This document shows positions 53,601 through 61,615 of a stretch of 64,000 nt of DNA, piece after piece. The first letter of the stretch is position 1. Every line of letters begins with the position of its first letter. The position numbers were made by a program, and so were the translations under genes. Under the pieces are notes generated by a model. That model was given only the letters and a program-made list of their open reading frames with translations, was not told the DNA's origin and did not search any database. The DNA comes from Sediminicola sp037203765 (GTDB lineage: Bacteria > Bacteroidota > Bacteroidia > Flavobacteriales > Flavobacteriaceae), in the NCBI RefSeq assembly GCF_037203765.1, contig NZ_JBBCAS010000003.1, positions 186,001 through 250,000 of the forward strand, given 5' to 3'.

Positions 53601-56331
53601 AAATATGTGCCATGCTGTTGCCATCTGCAATAATATCGGTAAGATCCGAAACGATTGAAGACGTAGTCACTTGGCTGTTGCCAGCATTAATTTGAACTGA
53701 TGTGGTGGCTATTGCCGGATTCCCATTTATACTAAAACCAACAATAGCGTTTCCTGCTAATGTTCCACTCGTAAGCACAGCGCTATAAGTACCATTTCCA
53801 TTATCCAGTATGTTGCCTATAGTCCCTAGGGTGGATGTTATCTCTATATTGTGACCACCACTGGTTAAAGGGTTTCCATGGATATCGAATAATTCTACGG
53901 TGATATTAGAAGAGCTGTTTGCGTCCGCCACAAGGGCCGTTTCCGACGAGAAAATTATGGAATTAAGACTGAACAGGCTCTGAATGGCTCCAATTAGGGG
54001 AGAATTTCCTCTTGGAGCTCCAAAGAAATCTGTTTCAAGGTTGGCAAGTGAAGGTCCAATTTGTCCATTGGATGGAAAGAAATCGGCTGGTTCACTACTT
54101 GTTGGATCATGGAACACAGGATCGGTAAATATGCTGTTGCTATCTTGAAGGGTCGCATTTTGCCAATCGCTTAAAGTTGCTTTATCTGAAGCGTTGAAGC
54201 TACCCAAAACACCATCGGGCCCGGAAGTAAAGTACTGGTTGTTTTGTATTGTCAACGCAGAGTTATTACGAAGCCTAATGGTATAATGTTTCCCCGTTCC
54301 ACCGTTGTTGGATCTGTAATTTGCGAGAATATTATTCTGAATTTTGGAATTGTAATTGTTGGATTCCCTATAAAAAGCAGCAGAATTTTGTACTCCGGAA
54401 TTACCGGTTCCTGTGACAACAAATGTATTGTGAATGTAGTCACTGCTGGCGCCGTAGGTCTGGTCATAAGCACTATAAATCCTTACATTCGCTATATCCT
54501 GATTATTTTTATCCTTACCTAGACTTACTATATTGTTTTTTATTGTGTTTAAGGGAGATGAAAAAGAACTCATGTAGATTCCAGCTACCAAACCAGTTTC
54601 AAGGGAAGTGCTCAAGCCATAGATTAAATTATTCTCCACAATAGAATTTTTTTCTCCCAACGCCAATCCATGGCAATTTTTGGCAGAGGTTAAATTATAT
54701 ATTGTATTACCAGAATATAGGCTGCCAGATGGGGTGTAAACGGATTTAATTCCTGTTAAATCTGCCTGTGCTTCCAAATTGCGCACTGTATTATTTGTGA
54801 TGGTATAAACATTGGAAGGGTTGTATTTAGAGAGTTCTATGCCATAGGAAGCATGGACTGTGGAAGCAGAACCAATATGTTGGATGATGTTTTTGTCTAG
54901 CACTATTTTTTCATACCCCCCGTAGGCCACATAAATCCCATCATACGAAAATTGATTTGCGGTAGGTAAGTCCCCAATGCGGATGGGAGCGTTTGGAAAG
55001 CCAATGGTATTTTCAACAAATTTAACATTTGCACCACTAAGGGCCTGTGTTACCATTCCATTAAAATAAACCAGAGAACTTGAGGTTGTGGGTATTTGGA
55101 TACCCCCAATGGAATTATTATTTGCCGTAAGGTCATATAAATAATTCAGGGAACTGCTTGGATTTCCTACGTTTATGGCTCTAAATCGAATCTGCCCCGT
55201 TGTAGTTAATTGCAGGGAATTAGGATCCGATTCTGATCCTATAAGGTTGTTGCTAATAAAAGCCTTTCTTAAAATTGAGGATGAAGAACCATAGGTTCCT
55301 TCATAAAAAATAGGATAAAACCCAAGATATCTGGAACCGCCATCAATATTAAAGCTGGATATTGAATTGTTTTCTATTACTGAAGTTGCAGTACCATCAG
55401 AGGTTAGAAATATGGGATATAGATCAATATTTGAACTTGTAGTTCCCAAAATGATGTTGGTAAGACCCGTACCATTGGCTGATGAGTACCCTATTCTGTT
55501 GTTTTTCACCAAATGGCCAGACCCATTCCTTATATAAATACCATAATACCTGTTAAAACTGGAATTATTGAAGGTGATGGTACCAGTTTGATAGATCCGA
55601 TTGTTTTCAATGGTCCAATGCGTTACATTGTCCGCTGAAATGGCGGCAGCTGCTGTTGAATTGGTATGCCCATAATCAAACAGATTATTATCTGAGATCG
55701 TATTATAGTTACTGTCTCCTTTCCAATAATAACCTGCGTAAATAAGGTTCGAGGGACGGTTGCCGTTGTAAGGGCCCACGGTATTGGATACTATCGAATT
55801 ATTATTGGCCCATTGCAAATGAATAACTCCTCCATAAGCATTAAGATTGGAACCCAGAATGGTGCAATTTTTTACATCGTTGTTATCGGTCGTACCAGTG
55901 TTGCCAGATAGTTTTAAAGTAGGAGCATTATTATTTTCATTTTGAAAGGTAAGGGCATTCCCTAAAGTATTGAGGCCATCTATTGTAACATGGTCAGCTC
56001 CGTTCAAATAGACAAGTCCATTTGATCCGATATTGCCACTAACAACTCGTTCCATGCCTCCAGAAGGGGAGATGGTGATGGTCGTATAATTTGCACTACC
56101 AGATCCACTTTCGTTCAATACAGCCGTCGTGGTTTCGATAATGTTTCCGGTTATTGAAATGACAACATCTCCTTGATGCGTGCCATCGTTGATCTTATCA
56201 AATGTAGCTTTTAAGGTGCTGTAACTTCCAGCTGGATTTCCAGCAGATGCCGTCACCGTTACTTGGGTATATCCGGCAATAGCAAAAAAGAAAAGCAGTA
56301 CAAATAAGAATTGGGACTTATGTATGTGCAT
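50656..56331 (-). CDS. Giant T9SS-secreted protein with parallel beta-helix and eight invasin-type Ig repeats
   Basis: An 1891-residue secreted protein. The leader is SQFLFVLLFFFAIAGYTQ. Residues about 24-780 form a right-handed parallel beta-helix rich in N-N and I-x-N-N turns (VTIDGLNTLGNALTFQNEN, VIENNSISSFNIDGG). Eight Big_1/invasin-intimin Ig repeats of about 100 residues follow (about 785-1580), each with ELxADGxS, GGxxIxxTTxLGT and NGTYSAxLTSGTxxGTATV. TSP3 loops (DQDGVPDEVDNCPTAFNPDQ; about 1585-1650), a short beta module and a type A T9SS domain (GYPNPTQGPTNLYI to the end, about 1813-1891) finish it. The architecture suits a long adhesin stalk with a polysaccharide-binding or -cleaving head. 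No lyase catalytic residues are evident. Confidence 0.88.
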   Translation of the reverse strand: MHIHKSQFLFVLLFFFAIAGYTQVTVTASAGNPAGSYSTLKATFDKINDGTHQGDVVISITGNIIETTTAVLNESGSGSANYTTITISPSGGMERVVSGNIGSNGLVYLNGADHVTIDGLNTLGNALTFQNENNNAPTLKLSGNTGTTDNNDVKNCTILGSNLNAYGGVIHLQWANNNSIVSNTVGPYNGNRPSNLIYAGYYWKGDSNYNTISDNNLFDYGHTNSTAAAAISADNVTHWTIENNRIYQTGTITFNNSSFNRYYGIYIRNGSGHLVKNNRIGYSSANGTGLTNIILGTTSSNIDLYPIFLTSDGTATSVIENNSISSFNIDGGSRYLGFYPIFYEGTYGSSSSILRKAFISNNLIGSESDPNSLQLTTTGQIRFRAINVGNPSSSLNYLYDLTANNNSIGGIQIPTTSSSLVYFNGMVTQALSGANVKFVENTIGFPNAPIRIGDLPTANQFSYDGIYVAYGGYEKIVLDKNIIQHIGSASTVHASYGIELSKYNPSNVYTITNNTVRNLEAQADLTGIKSVYTPSGSLYSGNTIYNLTSAKNCHGLALGEKNSIVENNLIYGLSTSLETGLVAGIYMSSFSSPLNTIKNNIVSLGKDKNNQDIANVRIYSAYDQTYGASSDYIHNTFVVTGTGNSGVQNSAAFYRESNNYNSKIQNNILANYRSNNGGTGKHYTIRLRNNSALTIQNNQYFTSGPDGVLGSFNASDKATLSDWQNATLQDSNSIFTDPVFHDPTSSEPADFFPSNGQIGPSLANLETDFFGAPRGNSPLIGAIQSLFSLNSIIFSSETALVADANSSSNITVELFDIHGNPLTSGGHNIEITSTLGTIGNILDNGNGTYSAVLTSGTLAGNAIVGFSINGNPAIATTSVQINAGNSQVTTSSIVSDLTDIIADGNSMAHISVQLRDIHGNPLQHGGETIVMNTSLGSIGNVTDNGDGTYSAILTSGTITGTATIGFSINGETAIQTIEIGFLSGVADVTTSSISSDLTELVADANSTTIVTVQLKDLYGNEIRTGGDTISFTTTLGTLSSVTNHGNGTYSSILTTGTTTGTATVAFSINGETGTQTANVGFMPGNADSSFSTITSDFAELLANGTNSATITVQLLDSNNNPLNQGGENIAFTTTLGTLSGVTDHGDGSYSAILTTGTISGTATVAFSINGETGTNAVHVDLMPGNADTISSTIISDVSELIADGNNVANITIQLMDANGNSLDQGGDNIVITTTLGTLSNVTDLGNGTYSAILTSGTITGTASVGFSINGKVGTKTVAIDFLPGNVDNTTSTISSDVDELLADGTSYGVITIVLVDSNGNPLDQGGENVEVVTSLGTLSTVTDQGDGTYSATLTSGTVTGTATVGFSINGISGTKTVAIEFIPGNVDITNSTISSDNNELLADGTSSAIITIQLKDANGNSLDQGGDNIVITTTLGTLSSVTDHGNGTYSGILTSGTVTGTATVGFSINGIAGTKTLAFDFLSGKADSTNSMISADVYELLADNSSAAMIIVQLMDAHGNLLHYGGDLVEINTDLGTVGNVTDNGDGSYGAIFTASTVTGTATVGFSINGIAGNATISIRLIAFDSDQDGVPDEVDNCPTAFNPDQLDFDGDGIGDVCDDDKDGDGIMNDKDQCPNSPLGTLVDALGCKKFDLPLNNFNVSLQSPTCTLIGEGSIAIGVNDSNYNYYVSITGRTPIKLGANASNSTIITGLISGTYEVCFTVANISDYQQCFEVIVEERKEISAVTNIDKDSRELTIKMEGAEKYYVMINDETVEVFGNEYKTILPVGLNKVSVTTEWDCQGAFRKQIFVPERVSGYPNPTQGPTNLYIPGMDQEVTVFVLSPDGSTLFKQKHTIGSSRYIPIDLSVLAQGTYILNVQGSTIRQNFKIIKR
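51581..53980 (-). repeat. Eight invasin-type Ig repeats with exact 300-bp period
   Basis: The same ten-base position (TCCCATTGAT or a close variant) occurs at 51621, 51921, 52221, 52521, 52821, 53121, 53421 and 53721, so all eight units keep an exact 300-bp (100-residue) register. The middle units are the most alike and the outer ones more diverged, as expected from central unit duplication. Confidence 0.92.
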
Positions 56332-57066
56332 GGTAGGTTATTGTTTTAAATGGCATTACCCATTGGTTTTTAACTTTCATCGATAAAGACATACTTGGGT
56401 AGCACAAAATTGTTGTAGGCAATTCTTTTGTGTTGCTTATCATAGCTAAATCATCGACAAAAAGGTATATTTCTCCGTTTAAGTGTAAGTTTATATCGAA
56501 TTATTAACGATGGATACTTCTTTTTATTTTAATTTTTCGATATACGGTCACCTATCATTTTTTTACAATAGGTAGGATGGTGTAATTTTTCTTGGGTGAT
56601 ATTCTTTTTTCGGTTTCATAAATAGCAGTGGATATTTGAAAATGAGGATGAAACATTTACATACTTTAGAGGAGTTGGGTAAAAAGGAAACTTGTTGGTT
56701 CCAAGATATTTGGAGCATCTATTTACCGTGGTCATCGGAATGTGTTGGGTACTTGGTACTTTAAGGCTCTATCCAATTTTAACTCTTGGATAAACGTAAG
56801 GAACTTATGGGTCTATTTAATGCAATGCTTCTATCATTGTTAGGGGGCCAATCTGCAGATAGGATCATCCATAAACCATGGGCTTTTGAATTTTGATTTT
56901 TATTGAACATTTTGTCTTAAACCCAATAGTCAATTTGCTCATTTGATCCCCGGTTGATGAGTCACAGATTATCGGGATTAATTAGCTGACTGACGAATAA
57001 GAAATGAATAATTAGTCACATTACCACCCCTTATTTATATTTAGGAAATCATAGAATACTCCTAAC
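56332..57066. other. Long intergenic region between divergent genes
   Basis: About 735 bp upstream of both the beta-helix giant and the BKACE gene. The longest open frame on the plus strand is about 40 codons (56642-56764) and looks unlike a known protein. No exact TAnnTTTG box was found near either start, though TTATTTATATTTAG before 57067 is a loose match. I see no RNA gene or repeat. Confidence 0.5.
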
Positions 57067-57933
57067 ATGCTCGATAAAGTAGTAATAAACTTCACGCCTA
57101 CGGGCATGATTCCTACCAAAAAAATGACCCCTCATGTACCGGTAAGTGTATCTGAGATTATTGAAGATGTACATCAGGCCACAGAGTTGGGCATCACCTT
57201 GGTGCACTTGCATGCCAGGGACGCCCAAACTGGGGAGCCAACACATAAAAAGGAGGTATATGGGGAAATTATTGAGGGAATTCGTAAATATGCGCCTCAA
57301 CTGGTCATATGCGTTTCATTGAGTGGTAGAAATGTCAGTGAATTGGAGTTGAGGGCAGATCCATTGAATTTAGAGGGTAATCTTAAACCAGACATGGGAA
57401 GCTTGACACTGAGTTCTTTGAATTTTAACAATTCTGCAAGTCAAAATTCCCCTAAAATGGTTCAGGACCTTGCGGCACTCATGAAAGAGAAAGGTATTGT
57501 ACCAGAACTGGAAGCGTTCGACAACGGCATGGTCAACTATTCAAAGTATTTGATCAAGAAAAATTTGATTGCCCCACCGTATTATTTCAACCTATTGTTG
57601 GGAAATATAGCAGGCTCCCAAGCCAACTTGTTGCATACCGGAATGATGATCAATGACCTACCGGAAAATTCCGTTTGGAGTCTGGCCGGATTAGGAGGTG
57701 ACCAATTAAAAATGAACTCGCTTTCCATCGCTATTGGAGGAGGGGTAAGGGTAGGATTGGAGGACAATATTTGGTACGACACGGAGAAAACCCAATTGGC
57801 CTCCAATATGGAACTGCTCAAGCGAATACATCAACTTGCACAAGCAAATGATCGGGAAATAATGTCTCCACAGGAATTTAGGGAACTGATGAATCTAGAG
57901 CCTGGGAACGGAAAATACGGGCGGGACCTTTAA
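57067..57933 (+). CDS. BKACE-family (DUF849) beta-keto acid cleavage enzyme
   Basis: A 288-residue TIM-barrel enzyme of the family typified by Kce, which condenses a beta-keto acid with acetyl-CoA and releases acetoacetate. VVINFTPTGMIPTKKMTPHV starts it. LVHLHARDAQTGEPTH carries the zinc-binding His-x-His at residues 47 and 49. ICVSLSGRN, PELEAFDNGM and GGGVRVGLEDNIWYD (the last with the zinc-ligand Glu near 229) complete the site. The substrate varies across the family and is not readable. The gene is followed after 12 bp by a GNAT-like gene rather than the lysine-fermentation genes that accompany true kce. Confidence 0.88.
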   Translation: MLDKVVINFTPTGMIPTKKMTPHVPVSVSEIIEDVHQATELGITLVHLHARDAQTGEPTHKKEVYGEIIEGIRKYAPQLVICVSLSGRNVSELELRADPLNLEGNLKPDMGSLTLSSLNFNNSASQNSPKMVQDLAALMKEKGIVPELEAFDNGMVNYSKYLIKKNLIAPPYYFNLLLGNIAGSQANLLHTGMMINDLPENSVWSLAGLGGDQLKMNSLSIAIGGGVRVGLEDNIWYDTEKTQLASNMELLKRIHQLAQANDREIMSPQEFRELMNLEPGNGKYGRDL

Positions 57934-57945
57934 GAAGATATAACT

Positions 57946-58590
57946 ATGGATATTGTTAAGAGCAGTACTATTTCAACCCCAAGAAGATTCTGGAATGTAA
58001 TAAGAAATGGGTTGTTCTTTCATGGGTTAAGAAATCGATTGGCTCGAATAGGAATAAATATCATGCCATATTATTGGGTAAAAGAGGAGGTTCATAAATG
58101 TGAAGAGCCCTCAATAAAAGGAGATGTTTCGGAATATAAACTTAGACACCTGAGCCTTGAAGAACTCATACTTATCTGCAAGGATATTGACAATTTTATT
58201 CTTGACGACCTGATCAAGGATTTTGAAAACTGTGATATATGCCTAGGTTTGGAAAAAAATAGGGAAATTGCGGCATACACCTGTATAGGACTCAACAGTT
58301 TTGTATTTAATCACAAAAAAATCGAAATAAAAGAAAATGAGGCCTATCTGTTTAATATGTGGACTTTTCATAATTTTAGGGGAAGAAACTTGGCCCCTTT
58401 TCTGAGATACAAAAGTTATGAGATGTTGAATGGGATGGGCAGGGATACGAAATATAGTATTACTGAATATTTCAATAAATCCTCCATTAAGTTTAAAAAG
58501 AAACTAAACTCCGAACATCAGAGACTTTATATCTATTTTGAATTATTCGGTAGGATCAAAAAACATTACCTGATCAGAACCTACAATTAG
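57946..58590 (+). CDS. GNAT-like acetyltransferase of unknown role
   Basis: A 214-residue protein. After a basic N-terminus (STPRRFWNVIRNGLFFHGLR), the middle has EIAAYTCIGLNSFVFN and EAYLFNMWTFHNFRGRNLA, with an R-G-R-N-L-x-P-F-L loop resembling the acetyl-CoA site of GNAT proteins. ITEYFNKSSIKFKKKLN follows, where the usual motif is N-x2-S-x3-(Y/F). It starts 12 bp after the BKACE gene, so the two are probably co-transcribed. The acetyltransferase reading is moderate and the acceptor unknown. Confidence 0.6.
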   Translation: MDIVKSSTISTPRRFWNVIRNGLFFHGLRNRLARIGINIMPYYWVKEEVHKCEEPSIKGDVSEYKLRHLSLEELILICKDIDNFILDDLIKDFENCDICLGLEKNREIAAYTCIGLNSFVFNHKKIEIKENEAYLFNMWTFHNFRGRNLAPFLRYKSYEMLNGMGRDTKYSITEYFNKSSIKFKKKLNSEHQRLYIYFELFGRIKKHYLIRTYN

Positions 58591-58972
58591 GAAATTGAAC
58601 GGTAGATATTTTGCCCCGTTTCTGCCTGCCTATAGTCACTAATTGAGGATATTGATTTTAATTTTTTTTAGGGTTGCAAAGTAATGTATGGCCCTAGGTA
58701 GGATTTTAGCCATATGCCTTGTAATAATTACCTGATTTTTATTAAAGTAATTAAACAAAAAGCTTACTTTGTTTAAATATTATACTATTCTATTGTAGCT
58801 CAACGTATATTATAATTTGATGTAATACCATTATTTGCTGATGTTCAAGAGGTTTTGACCATGGATTTCATTGATTCGATAGTTAAAAATTTTATATAAA
58901 ATGTTTAAGTATTTATGATATGGACAACCAGAGATTGATTCATTTTTTTATCTTTAATATATAGTATAAAGG
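58591..58972. other. AT-rich intergenic region before the hydrolase-kinase block
   Basis: About 380 bp with no open frame of note. TATCTTTA at 58949-58956 is one base off the TAnnTTTG box and lies 17 bases before the ATG at 58973; no TTG at normal spacing accompanies it. The same TTTTATCTTTA string occurs before the response regulator at 61102-61112. Confidence 0.4.
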
Positions 58973-59779
58973 ATGGGCGTTTTAAAGAGAAACAATGTCA
59001 ATATTATCGGCCAAGGGACACAGGTACTAATGTTTGCCCATGGTTTTGGTTGTGACCAAAGTATGTGGCGTTTTGTCACACCAGCTTTTGAGAAGCAATA
59101 CAAGATTGTTCTTTTTGATTATGTGGGTTGTGGAAAATCGGATATCAGCCAATATCGGGAAGACCGGTATGACTCTTTATATGGTTATGCCCTGGACGTT
59201 CTTGAAATTTGCCATGAATTGGAATTGAAGGATGTAATCCTAATTGGACATTCTGTTAGTTCCATGATCGGCATGTTGGCTTCCATTCAAGACCCTGATC
59301 TGTTCCGTGCCTTGATCCTGGTTTGTCCGTCTGCGTGCTATGTCAACAAGAATGGGTACTATGGTGGTTTCGAAGAAAAGGACCTTCATGGTTTAATGGA
59401 AGTAATGGAGAACAATTATGTGGGGTGGGCCAATTTCCTTGCCCCCGTAGTGATGAAAAACCAAGAAAGACCGGAATTAATCCAAGAACTGGAAGAAAGT
59501 TTCTGTTCCATGGATAAAGAGATTACAAGAAATTTTGCAAAAGTGACTTTTTTCTCTGATAACCGTGAAGATCTTTCGAAAGTGAAGGTCCCAAGCCTTA
59601 TTCTTCAGTGTCAGGAAGATGATATTGCCTCGGAGCAAGTAGGCGAGTTTGTACACCATGCTTTAGAGCGTAGTGAAATATATTATATGAAAGCTACGGG
59701 CCACTGTCCACATATGAGCCATCCGCAGGAAACGATAGACAGTATGCAGCGGTATCTGTCAACAATTGATAAACCTTAA
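58973..59779 (+). CDS. RsbQ/KAI2/D14-like alpha/beta hydrolase
   Basis: A 268-residue cytoplasmic protein without a signal peptide. It starts LKRNNVNIIGQGTQVLMFAH and has FAHGFGCDQSMWRFV, characteristic of the RsbQ/KAI2 group. The catalytic triad is visible: Ser 94 in LIGHSVSSMIG, Asp 216 or 217 in LQCQEDDIAS and His 244 in ATGHCPHMSHP. Length and spacing closely match Bacillus RsbQ, which hydrolyses or binds a small hydrophobic molecule and activates the PAS domain of RsbP. The PAS-kinase gene begins 12 bp downstream, so this protein probably supplies or senses the ligand for that PAS domain. Ligand unknown. Confidence 0.9.
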   Translation: MGVLKRNNVNIIGQGTQVLMFAHGFGCDQSMWRFVTPAFEKQYKIVLFDYVGCGKSDISQYREDRYDSLYGYALDVLEICHELELKDVILIGHSVSSMIGMLASIQDPDLFRALILVCPSACYVNKNGYYGGFEEKDLHGLMEVMENNYVGWANFLAPVVMKNQERPELIQELEESFCSMDKEITRNFAKVTFFSDNREDLSKVKVPSLILQCQEDDIASEQVGEFVHHALERSEIYYMKATGHCPHMSHPQETIDSMQRYLSTIDKP

Positions 59780-59790
59780 TAATCTTATCC

Positions 59791-60999
59791 TTGAATAGCA
59801 TTACATTGCATAAAGATCCCCCTTGTTACGTATTTGCTTTTTCAGTGGATGGGCCTATTTCCCACATCAATAATAGATTTCTTCAACAACTTGGGTATAC
59901 CCATGCTGATGTCCTAGGTGAAATGCGCATGGAGGATCTCCTGACTGCGGGCAGTAAAATTTTTTATAAGACACATTTTCTCCCGATGTTGATGATGCAG
60001 GAACGTGTAGAGGAAATGTTCCTTACCTTCAAATCCAAATCGGGAGATGAGTTTCCTGTCCTGATGAACCTTGAACTAAACAATGAAGGAGAGGACCAGC
60101 AAATACAGGCGGTTGGATTGCATATTGCAAAACGCAATAAGTTTGAGAAGGGTATTATCGAAGCCAAGGAGGCTGCGGAGAAGGCTTTAATGGAAAATGA
60201 ATTGTTATTAGAGATGCGCGCTCGATTGGAACGCAACCAGGAAAATTTGGAAAGACAGTTGCGAAATCTGAAACGTATCAATTTTGAACATTTGGAATTT
60301 AGCAAAGTTCTTTCCCATGATATGCAGGAGCCCTTGAGGAAAATAGTCCTTTTTGCAGGCCTTTTGGAAGCCAAATATCAAAATAATGAGCTCGATTCCC
60401 AATTAAATTCTTACCTCTGTAAATTATCTGACATTTCGGAAAAAGCCCGTAGTCTATTGATCAAGCTTCAGAATTTCCATTCCCTGGAGGACCGTATGAA
60501 CAAAAATACCAAGGGTGATCTTGAAGTGATGATTGAAAACGCACTAGAGCGGATAAATAACAAAAAAATCAAACCCGATCTCAGTCGGTTGAAAGCAAAA
60601 GAAGTATACGGGGATATCCCCAGGCTCACCAGGGTCTTTAGGGAATTATTGGAAAACTCATATAAGTTCCGATGCTTGAACAGATTGTCATCCATCACAA
60701 TATCTTCGGATCTGGTCAAGGAAAATTATTACTGGGCCGTTGAGAATGCTTATCGGTATACCGATTTTATTCAGATCCGTTTCCAAGACAATGGAATAGG
60801 ATTCCCCCCTAATTCTGAAGATAAGATTTTTAGATTGTTGCAAAAATTTCATGCAAATAGCGGAACAGGCTTGGGACTGGCCTATTGCAAGAAGATTGTG
60901 GAACTGCACCATGGTAGGATAGTGATGAAACCTTGCCAAGGAGGTGGTACCTTATTCACCATCCTTTTGCCAACTTATGAAGAATGGTCCACGGAATAA
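59791..60999 (+). CDS. PAS-domain sensor histidine kinase (RsbP-like PAS)
   Basis: A 402-residue soluble kinase. The PAS domain (about 10-115) has CYVFAFSVDGPISHINNRFL, GYTHADVLGEMRMEDLLTAG and SKIFYKTHFLPMLMMQERVE, the last two resembling the PAS of RsbP. A coiled coil (about 118-165) leads to a HisKA region with phospho-His 176 in LSHDMQEPLRKIV. The HATPase domain has ELLENSYKF (N box), FQDNGIGFPP (G1) and GTGLGLAYCKKIVELHHGR (G2). No membrane segment. The start codon is TTG at 59791; the next in-frame ATG would cut into the PAS domain. The hydrolase upstream is presumably its input and the response regulator downstream its output. Confidence 0.88.
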   Translation: MNSITLHKDPPCYVFAFSVDGPISHINNRFLQQLGYTHADVLGEMRMEDLLTAGSKIFYKTHFLPMLMMQERVEEMFLTFKSKSGDEFPVLMNLELNNEGEDQQIQAVGLHIAKRNKFEKGIIEAKEAAEKALMENELLLEMRARLERNQENLERQLRNLKRINFEHLEFSKVLSHDMQEPLRKIVLFAGLLEAKYQNNELDSQLNSYLCKLSDISEKARSLLIKLQNFHSLEDRMNKNTKGDLEVMIENALERINNKKIKPDLSRLKAKEVYGDIPRLTRVFRELLENSYKFRCLNRLSSITISSDLVKENYYWAVENAYRYTDFIQIRFQDNGIGFPPNSEDKIFRLLQKFHANSGTGLGLAYCKKIVELHHGRIVMKPCQGGGTLFTILLPTYEEWSTE

Positions 61000-61165
61000 A
61001 TCTTTAAGAAAAGAAAGGCTGAAATTATGGTAAAGCCTGATTCGAAATATTAGGTATGATATTTTTATTTGAACTTTTTTAAAGGCTATATGTTCCCAGT
61101 GTTTTATCTTTATATACTAAATTAGACTATATCTTAAGAGTCTATTTAACTATAATAATTTATCA

Positions 61166-61609
61166 ATGGCTGAATTTAGGATCTTACTGGCTGATGATGA
61201 TGAGGACGATCGGTTGTTTTTTGAAGATGCTCTTGAAGATATAGGATATCCTACCTTACTGACACTTGCCAAAAATGGTGTTGAACTTATGGGGATATTA
61301 ACCGGTGATGAAGAGTCCATGCCGGAAATTCTCTTCCTAGACTTAAATATGCCACTAAAAAATGGAGTGGAATGTTTGAGTGAGATCAGGGCTGACCGGT
61401 TTTTTGATAAACTGATCATAATAATTTATTCTACTTCCTTGAACAAGGATACGGTGGAGCTACTTTATAGGAATGGGGCCGATTATTACATTCAGAAACC
61501 ATCGGACTACGAAGGTCTTAAAAAAGTAGTCAAAAAAGTGTTGGACCTAATCAAATTGGAATCCAAAAAACCAGACTCGATTAATAGTTTTATCATAACC
61601 CCCAAATAA
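61166..61609 (+). CDS. Single-domain response regulator
   Basis: A 147-residue receiver domain without an output domain. The acidic pocket is LLADDDEDDRLFFEDALED, the phospho-acceptor is Asp 59 in ILFLDLNMPLKNG, the switch Ser/Thr lies in IIIYSTSLNKDTVE, and the conserved Lys in YIQKPSDYEGL. It is of the Rcp1-like type that works with PAS- or phytochrome-type kinases. It lies between two histidine kinase genes (166 bp after the first, 6 bp before the second), so either or both may phosphorylate it. Output is probably by protein contact or phosphorelay. Confidence 0.92.
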   Translation: MAEFRILLADDDEDDRLFFEDALEDIGYPTLLTLAKNGVELMGILTGDEESMPEILFLDLNMPLKNGVECLSEIRADRFFDKLIIIIYSTSLNKDTVELLYRNGADYYIQKPSDYEGLKKVVKKVLDLIKLESKKPDSINSFIITPK

Positions 61610-61615
61610 AGTTCT

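Noticed and set aside
51581..53980. Regular repeats with constant period, reminiscent of a CRISPR or satellite array
   Set aside because: The repeats are in-frame coding units of an Ig domain within one long open frame, with diverged repeat and no spacer structure.
56642..56764. Small 40-codon plus-strand open frame in the long intergenic region
   Set aside because: Too short, no ribosome site seen and no resemblance to a known peptide; retained only as a note on the gap.
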